64,000 nt of DNA from Chondrilla cf. caribensis (GCA_964020155.1 OZ026550.1:3863852-3927851); one strand, 5' to 3'. Shown: positions 46,855 through 63,070, counted from the stretch's first letter. A program made the numbers and translations. The notes: generated by a model not told the origin, from the sequence alone.

Positions 46855-47107
46855 GTCCATCATTATACAAATCCATTAGGATGGATGGAGAGCTGAAGTC
46901 TGCCTGCTCAAGAACCCACAGTACACAAGTCATCACACTTAAAGTTGGCTCTAGAGGCTTCAGTAACACCAATGGGGTCCAAGACCTCTACCCCATCTGT
47001 TGAAACCCATGGCCAAGGGCAGAAAGAGGCGATCTTTGAGTGTGCTGTCATTGGACGCACCACCACTGGATCTTACACTATCTGGTATAAGTGCAACGGG
47101 TCAGTAT
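46855..47107 (+). pseudogene. Ig-like domain exon remnant
   Basis: The plus strand encodes DGELKSACSRTHSTQVITLK (frame A), then after a shift PSVETHGQGQKEAIFECAVI, then TTTGSYTIWYKCNGSV and a stop. The EAIFECAV...YTIWYK spacing resembles the B-strand Cys and C-strand Trp of an Ig fold, preceded by the last strand of another domain. Shorter scraps lie at the same place in front of copies 1 (about 4195) and 5 (about 63262). It is broken by a frameshift and stop. Confidence 0.5.
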
Positions 47108-47388
47108 GAGCTGCTCGTAGGACCCTCATGTATAATTGTTAGTATATCTCCACATGTTAATGTTGCTTAAATAGCTACAGTGCTATATAATATATAGGTT
47201 TTAGGGAGGGAGGGAGAGAGAGAATTACTAATACATAATTTCACAATCTTGTAGTGTGTGGGGTATGGGGGTGATCCCCATTCTCTGTCAATATCAATGA
47301 AAATTACCATGCACACGGTTATACATTGAGCAACCCTATATAGAAATACACAATGAATATCATTAAAAGTGGACCTGTTCTCCCAGTC

Positions 47389-47396
47389 TATAAAAA
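47389..47396 (+). promoter_or_regulatory. TATA box of collagen copy 4
   Basis: TATAAAAA, 75 bases before the ATG at 47464, in the conserved context CCCAGTC-TATAAAAA-CAGC. Confidence 0.65.
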
Positions 47397-48213
47397 CAGC
47401 TTGATCTGTTGGGTTACCACAAACCAGCACTGAGAATCCAGAGAGTTGACTGGAGCTACAGTTATGGCTACAAGCATTCAGGTCTTACTACAAGTCTCTC
47501 TATTGTGCTGCGTGGTGACTACCAGTATTGGGGGTATCGCTGATTGGCAAAAGGCATTTTCACAACTTGAAAACAAAGTGAAGGCTTCACAAGAAGAAAC
47601 CAAGTCACTCCACCAAATGATAGAACAGTTGGAGAAGAGACTGGAGTCACTCGAAGAGAAAGGTAAATCATTTGGCGAGGTTCAAATACTATCAGCAGTC
47701 CCTACTTTTCACTCTCGATAATCAGGACTGTCCTCCCATTAACTATAGGGCTATGAGTACATGTCATTGTATGTCGTCACCCAACAGCGTTGAGTGGCAA
47801 GAAAGTACACAATCAAATAAAGAATAGCTAATTATTATTTGAATATTGTATTGACTATGAAACTCATTGCGAGCATTACGATAACCATTATGGATCAAAC
47901 CTTGGATGTATAGGCCCGAATTACTTGGGTATGAAACAAGTAATTTGATCAAGATTTGCAAGTTGTGAGGCTGTTACCCCCTGCCCTCGAATTTCTTGCA
48001 CCATTTCACGACACAAAACTTCACTGGAGATATTAGGTTTGGCAAAACTCATATTTTCCATTCAATACATATGTGCTAATCCCTGTTGCTAGTTTGGATT
48101 TCATGAACTCATTGTTTTCTAAACAGATAAACTCCTGGAAAGAACTAGACGACAAGATGGTTGCAATTGTCCACCTGGACCAAAAGGGGTTAGGGGAACA
48201 CCTGGACTGGTTG

Positions 48214-48701
48214 CAGTGCTCGAAATAACGGTCGGACTTCGGACATTATCCGACCATTTTGGCCATTTGTCCGATCCAAAAATGCTGGGGTCGGACATTT
48301 GGCCGAGCACAATTAAAGGGCCACTGCCATGAAAGCCGGTCTTAAATCACTTTGTTTAGTAATTAAACATCCGTGTTATTGTTAAAAATCGCCGCTCTTA
48401 TTTCAAACGAGTGAAATTTGCAGTTTATGTCTACAAAATCACCGAAAATCGGCCATTTTGAAATACGCGTAATGACGTCACAAGAGCCCTCACGTAGTGT
48501 ATACATTGGATAAGGAGATTTTTATTGTGAATTGTTGACTAATAATGTATGAAGTGATAGTTTTACAGTGAATTTTACGTTGCATTATGTGGCATGAAGA
48601 TCCATACAAACAATGTCCGACCCAGATTGAATACATCCAACCCAAATTCAAAGTGCTCGGACATTTGTCCAACCACTTTTGCTATCTTATTTCTAACACT
48701 G
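48214..48701. mobile_element. Non-autonomous DNA transposon of 488 bp inside collagen copy 4
   Basis: Starts CAGTGCTCGAAATAA and ends with the inverse of CAGTGTTAGAAATAA. It is flanked by GGTTG on both sides (48209-48213, 48702-48706), a likely 5-bp target duplication. Subterminal words GTCGGAC and GTCCGA are repeated in both orientations. There is no ORF. The superfamily is not assigned. Confidence 0.82.
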
Positions 48702-50033
48702 GGTTGGGAATAATGGCACAAAGGGTGAAAAGGGAGACACTGGAGAAGAAGGACAACCAGGAAATGTTGGACAGAAAGGTGAACCAGGACTGAAAGGAGA
48801 CACAGGACTGCCAGGACTTAATGGAATAGATGGTGAAAAGGGGAATCCGGGAATACAAGGTGATACTGGTCCTCCAGGACCACAAGGTCTCAACGGAATA
48901 AAAGGTGAACGAGGAGAAGCAGGACAAACAGGACGTGATGGACAGAAAGGAGAACCAGGACTGAAAGGAGAAACAGGACTAAAAGGGAGTACAGGACTAC
49001 CAGGGCGTGATGGAACGGATGGTAAAAGGGGAAAATCTGGAAAGTGGGGAGAAAAGGGAGAGCAGGGACCGCAAGGACCACAAGGACCACAAGGACCACA
49101 AGGAGTCATTGGAACAAAGGGAGAAAAGGGTGACCTAGGAGATAATGGAGTTAATGGAACAAAGGGTGAACGTGGAGAAATAGGACAACCAGGAAGTGTT
49201 GGACAGAAAGGTGAACGAGGACTGAAAGGAGATACAGGACTGCCAGGACATAATGGAACAGATGGTATAAGAGGAACACCTGGAAAGCGAGGAGAAAAGG
49301 GAGAAAGAGGACCACAAGGACCAAATGGACCACAAGGAGTCATTGGGCCAAAGGGTCAAAAGGGTGAACTAGGAGATAATGGAGTTAATGGAACAAAAGG
49401 TGAACGTGGAGAAAAAGGACAACCAGGAAATGTTGGACAGAAAGGTGAACCAGGACTGAAAGGAGACACAGGACGGCCAGGACGTAATGGAACAGATGGT
49501 GAAAAGGGGGATCGTGGAATACCAGGATACATAGGACCCCCAGGACCACAAGGTCTTAACGGAACAAAAGGTGAACGTGGAGAAGAAGGACAACCAGGAA
49601 TTAATGGTCAGAAAGGTGAACCAGGACTGAAAGGTGAGCAAGGTCCTGAAGGAAATGTGGGAAAGAAGGGAGAAAAAGGAGAGCCAGGAGTACCTGGACC
49701 ACAGGGAACTAATGGAGCAAAGGGAGATTCAGGACTGAGAGGAGAGAGAGGACCATCGGGGGAGACAGGATCCCAAGGACTACTCGGACTTAAGGGAACA
49801 AAGGGAGAAATAGGAAAGAAAGGAGTTGATGGACCAAAAGGTGAACGTGGAGAAAAAGGGCAACCAGGAAATGATGGACAGAAAGGTGAACAAGGACAGA
49901 AAGGAGACACAGGACTACCAGGGTGTAATGGAACAGATGGTATAAGGGGAAAATCTGGAAAGCATGGTGAAAAGGGAGAGCGGGGGCCAAAAGGAGAAAG
50001 AGGACCACAAGGACCACATGGAGTACAAGGAGT

Positions 50034-50264
50034 TGTTGTGTACACTTAACTACTTAGTATATGTATGTTACAATAGTGGCATTGATACCTTTTATAGTTA
50101 GATATATACCATTTACAGTTGTGTATCAAGTGTTGCTTAGCTTTATTCTCAAACAATGCCTTTTGTCTACCACATGGTCTATTGTTGAATGTATGTACTA
50201 CTGAATTATTATTGTTGAGTGAATCGGAGTTGAAGTGAACCCAAAAGCAGCGCTCTACTATACA
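50034..50264. mobile_element. Solo LTR of 231 bp inside collagen copy 4
   Basis: Begins TGTTGTGTACAC and ends CTACTATACA, i.e. TG...CA ends. It is flanked by GGAGT (50029-50033) and GGGGT (50265-50269), a 5-bp target duplication with one mismatch. The other collagen copies show the uninterrupted GGAGTCATTGG at this place. No internal retrotransposon sequence is left, as after LTR-LTR recombination. It is unrelated to the LTR at 23408. Confidence 0.72.
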
Positions 50265-50590
50265 GGGGTCATTAAACAAAGGGAGAAACGAGGGATCTAA
50301 GAGATAGTGGAGCTAATGGAGAAAAGGTAAACTTGGAAAAAAGGATAACCAGGGGAAATGTTGGACAGAAAGGTGAACCAGGGGTGCAAGGAGTCACAGG
50401 ACTGCCAGGACATAATGGAACAAGTGGTATAAGAGGAAAACCCGGAAAGAGGGGTGAAAAAGGAGAGCCAGGACCACAATGACCAAAAGAACAAGGAAAC
50501 AATGGATCGAAAGGGGGTGGTCAAAAAGGTGACTCAGAAGAGAAAGGAGAGCCAGGAGAGTTGGTACCCACGGAACTGTATCAAGAGTGA

Positions 50591-51430
50591 AAGGAGTCAA
50601 AAGTGAAGATTATCGATAAAATTCAAAGCACAGGAACAAACAAAACTAACAATTAATTTTCTTTGACTAGACTAAGTATTAATCCTATAATTGTTGCAAT
50701 CAGTGCAAGAATTAGTGAAAACAGGTATAATAGAATTATTACCATTCTGGATAATCTATGAGTGGTAAAAGATTGACACATTGCATCAAGAGACAAGAAT
50801 ACTAACTGACACACCAATAAACAGGTAGACATACAAGTAGTGAAATCTACAGAAGCTTTTATAAGAATGATCTATTATGATCATGAGCATGCCAGTGTAA
50901 CGTACACAACTCTTTGACCTATAGGTAGAGTCAATGACATGTAAGTTTATTGTAAATACTGCTGATTGTGAACTGCCTAACTTCATAATATTACATACAA
51001 TTAGTAGAGAATCTGTATAAATCAACATGCAAGTGAGGTCAATCAATAAACAAATGTACGCGAAACATGAATCTCTTTCAACAACCATATATACTTTTTG
51101 CATGAATTTTAGAACTTAGAATCTTACCATTACCTTATTATGTCTTTGTATGGAACTCTGAGAGAGTGTACATGTGTCTGCATGTGACCTGTATAATATT
51201 ATTAGGAGACAAGTGGGTATGCATGCATTGTGTGCAAGTTTGACTTCACAGCATGTGTTTTTAAACGGGAAAGTTCACATTCTGTAAATTTAAAACAGGA
51301 TGATAGGATCTGTGGAAAGGATTAATTTGGTGCAGATATGCCAAATTTTACATGTATGTATATGCCAAACAGGCTTTACACAATAATATATAGTATTTTG
51401 ATTTTAAATAAATGCATGTAATCCACACCA
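50591..51430. repeat. Conserved 3'-flank module, unit 6
   Basis: Matches 6773-7865 and 18753-19690. No gene. Confidence 0.75.
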
Positions 51431-51449
51431 TTAGTGAAAGTATTAGGAG

Positions 51450-51530
51450 AGGAAATGGTGGAAAGTGGAGTGAAAAGGAGAAATAGGAGTGGGAAGATCT
51501 CCAGGACTACCAGGAACACCAAGTGTGTGA
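51450..51530 (+). pseudogene. Gly-X-Y collagen tail remnant
   Basis: Reads GRSPGLPGTPSV and TGA (51528-51530) after frame correction. Confidence 0.5.
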
Positions 51531-51604
51531 GGAGTTTGGAGGAATGGAATTGTGGGGCAGAGGGGAGACTTTCTGAGGTTAACAAGCTAAGACCTTCCTT
51601 TAGT

Positions 51605-51972
51605 ACCTATTTCTTCTAATGTAGTGATTTTGTACTTCTTCAGGGACACAACAGAGTGGACCAGGACAATCAGAACAGAATGCTACAGCTAACTGAGGAG
51701 ATTAGTGTTCAGTGCAACAGAAAGTACCTTTTTATTCACGTGCTCTACTGATGGATCCCTTTCAGTGAACGCATGACACGGGAAACCGTCAACAGGAACG
51801 TCGAATACTTCTTTCCGAGTTATTCGCGGCATTCTTTCTTCTCACAAACGCTCATAGAGTGTAAGAAAGGAAGGCACAGCAGTTCTTCGAATTTGATTCT
51901 GTCTCCACAAGAAACGCAAGGAAATTCTTAACTTTAGCTGTATACAAGGGACGTATCAACGGGTACCGCCAT
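51605..51972 (-). pseudogene. TRIM-family N-terminal remnant 5
   Basis: Start ATG at 51970-51972 is kept, but six bases after it (GAGCTT) are lost, and indels follow in the RING and B-box regions. Confidence 0.72.
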
Positions 51973-52134
51973 TTTCAGTTGTTAAAGGCACTTAGGGTCA
52001 TCTTAGACAAGGGAAAATCCCAGCTATTGGTTGGCTGCATTGCAACAATTCGAACGCACGTGCACACATCCACAACTAATGCTACATTATGTGCTTCAAT
52101 AATGGTTCTCCTGTATAATGTGTGAGGAGTTAGA

Positions 52135-52246
52135 ATGTCAGGCCTAGGGTAGAAAGCCTGATATCATCAATGGTTCAAGGTTGACAATATCAGCTATCAA
52201 GAGGGATCATTATATCAATCCTACAATGTACCAGAGACTTGTACAG
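52135..52246 (+). pseudogene. Orphan-gene exon 1 remnant, unit 6a
   Basis: TAG at codon 6 as in the other remnants, and an extra TTCA within ATGGTTCAAGGTTGAC. Donor GTACAT is kept. Confidence 0.6.
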
Positions 52247-52344
52247 GTACATATGCATAAGTACAAATCATTTTACACCACTTGCTGACAAGTTTGTTTA
52301 CAGTATACTATTATATTCACTCATTCATGATCATTTTATGATGA

Positions 52345-52767
52345 ATCAGATGGTGAAAAGGAGATTTAAGAGTGGAAAGACCTCCAGGACTACTAGGACC
52401 ACTAAGTGTGTGAGGAGTAGCTATTTCTTCTAATGTAACGATTTTGTGCTTCTTCATCAGGGACACAACGGAGTGGACCAGGATAATCAGAAAATACAAA
52501 TGATACAGCTAACTGAGGAGATTCGTGTTCAGTGCAACAGAAAGTACCTTCTTATTCACATGCTCTACTGATGGATCCCTTTCAGCGAACGCATGACACG
52601 GGAAACCGTCAACAGGAACGTTGAATACTTCTTTCCGAGTTATTCGCGGCATTCTTTCTTCTCACAAACGCTCATAGAGTGTAAACAAGGTTGTCACTAC
52701 AAGAAACGCAAGGAAATCCATAACTTTAGCTGAATACAAGGGACGTATCAACGGGTAGCTCCACCAT
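52345..52767 (-). pseudogene. Second, partly duplicated collagen-tail/TRIM remnant
   Basis: A repeat of the 51450-51972 arrangement: a Gly-X-Y tail scrap (plus strand, 52345-52413), then TRIM remnant 6 (minus, 52767-52415; ATG kept). It resembles 40015-40529 and 19715-20179 more than its neighbour, for example sharing the GTAAACAAGG(A/T)TGTCA(C/T) deletion with 40440-40460. Confidence 0.7.
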
Positions 52768-52871
52768 TTTCAGGCATTTCAACGTTAATGCACGTGCATA
52801 CATCCACAACTAATGCTAAATTATGTGCTTCAATAATTATGGTTCTCCTGTATAATGTGTGAGGAATTAGA

Positions 52872-52978
52872 ATGTCAGGCCTAGGGTAGAGAGCCTGATA
52901 TTATTAATGGAGGTTGATAATATCAGCTATCAAGAGGGATCATATATCAATCCTACCACGTACCAGAGACTTGTAAAG
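52872..52978 (+). pseudogene. Orphan-gene exon 1 remnant, unit 6b
   Basis: TAG at codon 6. The last codon is AAG instead of CAG before the donor GTACAT. Confidence 0.6.
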
Positions 52979-53342
52979 GTACATATGCATATGTACAAAT
53001 CATTGTACACCACTTGCTGACAAGCTTGTTTACAGCATACTATTATATTTACTCATCCATTTTATGATAATCATTATAATACTATGTTTTTGTACCACAT
53101 AATAAATCACACTATTAGCATAAGGCATTACCGCAATAATTATTGAAATTTTACATTTTGTTACTATTACATACATCCAATTCCATTTTGTATGGAAATA
53201 TAATATGTCAACATTGAAGTATGTTTTTATAATTATTATTAATAATATTCAATAGTATGTTTTACACAAAGTCTATAGACTCTCATGACAATCTGCTAAA
53301 TTGCTGACTCAGCATTTCCACTGAGGGCAGAACATAACCAGT

Positions 53343-53406
53343 CTAGGCCTTCATGTCCTTTTTCCCGAATATCTTCTTCAGTGATCCTCCCATGACCTCC
53401 ACTGAC
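53343..53406 (-). CDS. Basic-tail terminal exon, unit 6
   Basis: Reads SVEVMGGSLKKIFGKKDMKA and stop after the acceptor CTTCTGTTCCTCCAG. 64 nt, phase 2. Confidence 0.45.
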
Positions 53407-53652
53407 CTGGAGGAACAGAAGACAGTGCAATGACACAAACTAATAAGTTTGATATACGTATGCACTAAGGTAAGTGTATATGTATATATGTGTGAATAAT
53501 ATTTTGAAGCATAATAATAGTATATATGCTAGTACTTCCATACATACATGTACAATTAGTGTGCTCAGATCTGGAAGGTGATTGGTTATTGAGGTACATA
53601 CATATGTACATACACATGTACACATATACGTACTTATCTATTGTACAGTGTA

Positions 53653-53867
53653 CCGTAATTCCGGAAAATAATGTGCGATTAAAACAATACGAATCATCCA
53701 TATCTGGAGTAGAATTATATGAATGCTATTATAAAAATGCGCAACGCCATTTTGAACACAAGAAACAAATAATGTGTGCTTAAAAATGGCATTCTAAATA
53801 ATGCGCTGGCGAATTCACTCGCAAAGTTTGCATTTTTAAAATACCGCATTAATTTCGGGAATTATGG
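53653..53867. mobile_element. MITE of 215 bp with TA target duplication
   Basis: Left end CCGTAATTCCGGAAAATAAT, right end the inverse of CCATAATTCCCGAAATTAAT, flanked by TA (53651-53652 and 53868-53869). The paralogous sites at about 33010 and 41200 read TGTATTACTATGTA without the insert. Confidence 0.85.
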
Positions 53868-54103
53868 TATTACTATGCATGTAGGTATGCAACTGTATGC
53901 AACTATATGAAACTCCATGTTGGTTACAACCACAAATTACACATTACTGAATGTGTTCTAATTTGATGTCCATATGACATTGTTCATATATCGTACATAT
54001 ATGCAATTGTAAGCATAGTCAAGGATTGGATGATTCGAGCACACCATAAATAGTACTCATTTATGTCAATTTAATTACAATAATACTTCTCTACCAAACA
54101 CAG

Positions 54104-54146
54104 GAGGATTAAGACAGAATGGATGTCCAATTACCATTAGGCTATG
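54104..54146 (+). pseudogene. Orphan-gene exon 2 remnant, unit 6
   Basis: TAA replaces Tyr, and the donor reads ATAAAA. Confidence 0.55.
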
Positions 54147-54525
54147 ATAAAATTACAAATTTCACTGGAAAATCATTACATTATGCTACTGTGTATGACT
54201 GCAATACAGTGTATATGTAGCGGAAATTATAATCTGTAAAGGAGGATTAATACATACATATGTATCACAGATGTAGAACGAGAGGTGTCTTGAAGAGTAC
54301 GGAATTTTTTAGGTAAAGGTCTTTCAACAGAAAATTAATAAGATTCTTTTATCGTTGTAGGTTACATATGGCATTGTACATACACACGATATGTATGTAC
54401 ATTTCATGTGGTATAGCAAGTACAATTTGTCAAGAAAATCCATTGATTACACATATTCCTGGTTAGTACATACACTTCACTGAGTCCCTAGCTTGTGCAC
54501 TCTATAGGTCGGCATTGATAGCATG

Positions 54526-54585
54526 TACCTCCGATCAGAGGTACAGACTTTGGTGCATCCTTCAAGTTACATACTTACTATGCAG
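54526..54585 (+). pseudogene. Orphan-gene exon 3 remnant, unit 6
   Basis: 60 nt, open as VPPIRGTDFGASFKLHTYYA, but the acceptor AG reads TG. Donor GTCAGA is kept. Confidence 0.45.
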
Positions 54586-54679
54586 GTCAGACTGTACATG
54601 TAAATACGAATATGTAATTTAGACAAATTTAGAAGGACAGGAATGAGTATATGTATATGTACAAGAATTAAGTGTATAT

Positions 54680-54790
54680 GTACTCAGCATTAACAACAAA
54701 AAGACCAATGATCCAAGTGATTCCAGTCAGAGGGAGAAGGAATATTATTATTGTATTGAAAATGTTACTAAAGAAACAAACCAGGCATGA
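54680..54790 (-). pseudogene. Hydrophobic-exon copy, unit 6
   Basis: The minus strand encodes NTIIIFLLPLTGITWIIGLF-like sequence, frameshifted by an extra base relative to the 9.4-kb copy. Confidence 0.35.
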
Positions 54791-55449
54791 TACAGTGTAC
54801 CAAAATAATATCATAATATACAATGCAAGATATACAATATGTACTAATGATTATATATCCATTCACTAGATGTAATTCGTTTGATGTTGTGCAAAAGTTT
54901 AGAGTGCATAGCACCTGAGGGGAGAGAATAATAATATCTCATGTATTGCCCTCGTAAATATTGACCCAAGTTGATAATTGCATTATTGCATGCTTAAATG
55001 GAGGGAATCCCGAACAGGCGAAACTTTTTCAACTTTAATCGAATTTAACTGCATTAAAACACATTGGTTTCACATCATTTGCACTTATTTGACATTGCGT
55101 GGGAATGTATCAATGTTATATATATATATATATATATATGAATATAATTGTTGGTACAATAACATGTACCATTTTCATCTATAAGTGCTATGATATTGGC
55201 CGGCTTGAGCAGGCACAATAATTGTCCTGGCAGTGATTCGTAATTCAATATGTAAGAGCTAATCTATCTCTGATAGGGCTGCAGTGGATATTCATTCACC
55301 TCTAATCTCCTGTACATACATGGTCACAAAACGATCTTAAGAACACACACACACAACATGAATGTTTACAAGAGAGGAGTCTGAATTTTAAAAATTACGT
55401 CACAAGGAGCACAACAACCTTCTTGTTTTCAAAAGCAACATGTTCAACT
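54791..55449. other. Unit filler
   Basis: Similar to 9550-9900. Contains a (TA)n run at 55119-55138. No gene. Confidence 0.45.
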
Positions 55450-55740
55450 AGGGGATACTGGATGGATACTGGATGAACTACGACTACAAGGAACTTTAGA
55501 TATCTAGGAGCACAAGGAGATGTTGAGGATAAACAATTAAGTGAATACTTTTGAAGGATTCAGTCCAACCTACCAATTAGCAAATAACATAATGGGAAGA
55601 CCTACAGTTATTCATTAGTGCACCTTAGTGCAGGCGTTGCAAAACAATTAATTACAACACCCATCATAACAACATCATGCAAATATAGTTAAGGTTTAAG
55701 GCCATTAAGGTGGTCACTGTGACTGCATATAATATTATAT
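55450..55740 (+). repeat. Decayed Gly-X-Y fragment and linker module, unit 7
   Basis: 55450-55545 matches the scrap at 46500-46592 (GAGCACAAGGAGATGTTGAG). 55560-55740 is the linker module (GGGAAGACCTACAGTTATTC, AAGGTGGTCACTGTGACTGC). Confidence 0.6.
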
Positions 55741-57700
55741 GTCCATGAGTGGTATGAACAGTCTGGAAATTCAGGGTGTTTAGTGACCAAGTAGTTGGAC
55801 TAAAATTAATACACTCTCCAAGTAGTATTCCTATCATGAAACAGATTCTGTATTGAGTATTAATATAATATTTATAAACTTAGGTAAGTATATTCGTACA
55901 TGTTGACAACATTATGAAGCATAGTAATATGCTATTATTTCATATTTGTGTATATACTTGTACAATTAGTGTATATACTTGTACAATTAGTGTGCTCAGA
56001 TCAAATTGGTGAGGTACATACGTACATGCACATGTATGTGCGTACGTGTCAGTACAATGTACATGCGTACATAAGTCTGCAAACTCCATGCTGGGAACAA
56101 TCACAAATTCCACATTACTGAATGTGTTCTATTTCAATATTCATGTGTGCATACGTATATCATACATGCATACATATAGGCACACAGCAATTGTAATTAT
56201 GGTCAAGGATTGCCTGTTTCAAGCACACCATAAACAGTACTCATTTATGTCAATCTAATTACAATTACCCTTCTACCAACTACAGGAGGATTACGACAGA
56301 ATGTATGTCCAATCAAATTTGTAGTCTTACCAAAATGGTAAGACTACAAATTTCACTGGAAATTTATTACATTATGCTACTGTGTATAACTACAATTACA
56401 TTGTATACGTAGCAGAAATAATAAGGAGGATTAATACATACATACGTATGTACCGCAGATGTAGAAAGAGAGGTGCTTTGAAATTCTTGAGCTAAAGGTC
56501 TTTCCACTCCAAAAGGGATCCTTTTGTTGTAGGTTACGTATTCACACATAATATTATGATGAACATACACACATGATAGGTATGTACTATTTATGTGGTG
56601 AAGCAAGTAAAATTTGTCAAGAAATTCCTTTGTAAATTTGATTACACATACTCCTGGTTAGTATATACACTTCAATGAGCAGTTTAAAGCTTGTGCACTA
56701 TGTAAGCCGGTATTGATAGCAAGTACCTCTAATAAGAAGTACAGACTTTGGTGCACCCTTCAAAGTGCGTACTTACTATGCAGGTCAGACTGTACATGTA
56801 TGTACAAATGTATATATAATTTTAGACAGAAAGAACGCTGGTGAAGAACACACAATATATAGGGCATAATAAAACCTAATGTAAATCCAATCATGAACCG
56901 TTCAAAAACTTTGGGGCATTTTCAGCAGTTTTTCACATGAAGTTTACACACCATACTTTTGCATGGAGACTGTATGCATACTGGAATATTTTTCCTTTTT
57001 CAACATATTATAATATCATCTTCAAATGTACCACTTTTTAGTATGACTGTGGTTATTAAAAACAATGCATTCCAAAGTGTGTTTCAATATAAATCATTTG
57101 ATGTTGTTAACATAAGGTCTCAATGTTTTCATACATTTTTGCAAAGTACAACCACAATATACCTGTTAATATATGTACATACCATATCATAATTGTACAA
57201 ATGTCAGATCAGATCATGTTATATATTAGAATATAATACACTCACAGTAGTGTGTACCTGAGTGGATGTGAAGATCAAAAAAATTTAATGCCAGACGTTC
57301 GTATTATGTTCGAATTATTATAATAATATTATATCGTATTCCATTATACAGGTGTACCAACATAGGATTATGTATACAATCTAGGAGATACAATATTATG
57401 TTCGAATTATAACTACAATATATCTGTTCACAAGATGAAATGTTGTACAAGAGTTTTGAGTGCATACCCCTGAGGGGAGAGAATAATATTATTAATAACA
57501 CCACATGTATTGCCCTCGTAAATATTGCCCCAAGGTGATTATGGTTTACTGCATGCTTCAATGAAGGGAATCTCAAATAGGCCAAAAATTTCAATTTGTT
57601 TTTACAGCTGATCAAAGAGTTGAGCTGTTAAGTAATTAATTCATTATTTTCATAACGAGTGTGCAATAGGGAAAGGACAGGAAGTGTGTAAATAACATTG
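55741..57700. other. Partial unit without collagen, TRIM or orphan exon 1
   Basis: From about 55850 the sequence jumps into the middle of a unit, matching 13225 onward. It has a truncated orphan exon 2 (56286-56316, EDYDRMYVQ), an open exon 3 (56724-56783, VPLIRSTDFGAPFKVRTYYA, acceptor AG and donor GTCAGA kept) and filler like 56800-57280. No complete gene. Confidence 0.5.

Positions 57701-62146
<4,446 letters not shown>

Positions 62147-62208
<62 letters not shown>
62147..62208. repeat. (GA)n microsatellite, right of the R2-like element
   Basis: About 62 bases of uninterrupted GA directly after the A tail. Confidence 0.95.
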
Positions 62209-62211
<3 letters not shown>

Positions 62212-62439
62212 AGTGAATGCTTTTTGATGGATTCAGCCAATCTACCAATGATCAAATTACATTATGGGAAGACCTACAGTTATTCATTAGTGCAACTATG
62301 CAGGCGTTGCAAAACAGTATCAATTACAATAGCCATAACAACATCATGCAAGTATAATCAAGGTCCAAGGAAGTTAAGGTGGTCATGCACTGTGATCGTG
62401 ACTGCATATGTCGATGAAAATAGTATTGTATGATGTATG

Positions 62440-62440
<1 letters not shown>

Positions 62441-62479
<39 letters not shown>
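62441..62479. repeat. (TA)n microsatellite
   Basis: About 38 bases of TA followed by a T run. Confidence 0.95.
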
Positions 62480-62482
<3 letters not shown>

Positions 62483-62756
62483 TTTTATATAATTATAATT
62501 TCATAAATACACCTTCAATTAAAAAAATACATATATAACAATAATTAAAAGAAATCATAGCCAATCATGACATCATCATCATGCATGGAACCTCGGACTG
62601 ATATAGCATTCCCACGTTGCACTGCGACCGAGAGTTGTTGCAATAGATGTTGGTAAGCAAAGGGGTTCCCTGTGCGCGAGCGGAGACGTGAAGCCAGCTC
62701 CCTCAAGAATTGCAATGAATTTGAGCCAAAAGCACCCGAACTCTCTACTGCAACAT

Positions 62757-62839
62757 ATTCTAATGCAATGATGCTCTAATGGATGTTAACAATGTGTGTT
62801 TGTATGTGTGTGAGCATTAGAGCATCATTGCATTAGAAT
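62757..62839. repeat. Perfect 25-bp inverted repeat with a 33-bp loop
   Basis: Arms 62757-62781 and 62815-62839 are exact reverse complements (ATTCTAATGCAATGATGC... against ...GCATCATTGCATTAGAAT). Confidence 0.9.
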
Positions 62840-63070
62840 TTTGAGGTTATAAGGAGATAATATATAATAGTTGTTGGCTATTGGAATATTACAATCACAG
62901 TGCATGACCACCTTAAGTGCCTTACACCCTGATTACGCTTGCATGATGTTGTTATGGCTATTGTAATTGATATTGCTTCACAACGCTTGCATAGTAACTG
63001 TTGCACTAATGAATAGCTGTAGGTCTTCCCATAATGTAGTTTGATCATTGCTAGGCTGGACTGAATCCAT

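Larger units (their letters stand above)
47464..50590 (+). pseudogene. Collagen gene copy 4, interrupted by two insertions
   Basis: Exon 1 (47464-47662) is intact: MATSIQVLLQVSLLCCVV and a coiled coil to LESLEEK, donor GGTAAAT. Exon 2 begins at 48127 (LLERTRRQDGCNCPPGPKG) but is split after about 28 codons by a 488-bp transposon (48214-48701). The collagen frame resumes at 48707 and stays open with Gly-X-Y repeats to 50033, where a solo LTR (50034-50264) adds VVVYT and a stop at 50047-50049. Beyond the LTR the collagen tail (50270-50590) is frameshifted and has stops (GGATAACC, CAATGACC). The TATA box and splice sites are fine, so transcription may persist while the helix cannot be made in full. 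Confidence 0.88.
62225..63070. repeat. Inverted pair of linker modules
   Basis: 62225-62410 (plus orientation) is matched by 62890-63070 in reverse orientation, about 180 bases per arm (GGGAAGACCTACAG against CTGTAGGTCTTCCC, AAGGTGGTCA against TGACCACCTT). Elsewhere the module occurs singly. The spacer holds a (TA)n run and a perfect hairpin; no gene is seen in it. Confidence 0.82.

Noticed and set aside
48209..48706. An extra intron in collagen copy 4 instead of a transposon
   Set aside because: The ends are CAGTG...CACTG with terminal inverted repeats and a duplicated GGTTG; no GT...AG boundary fits.
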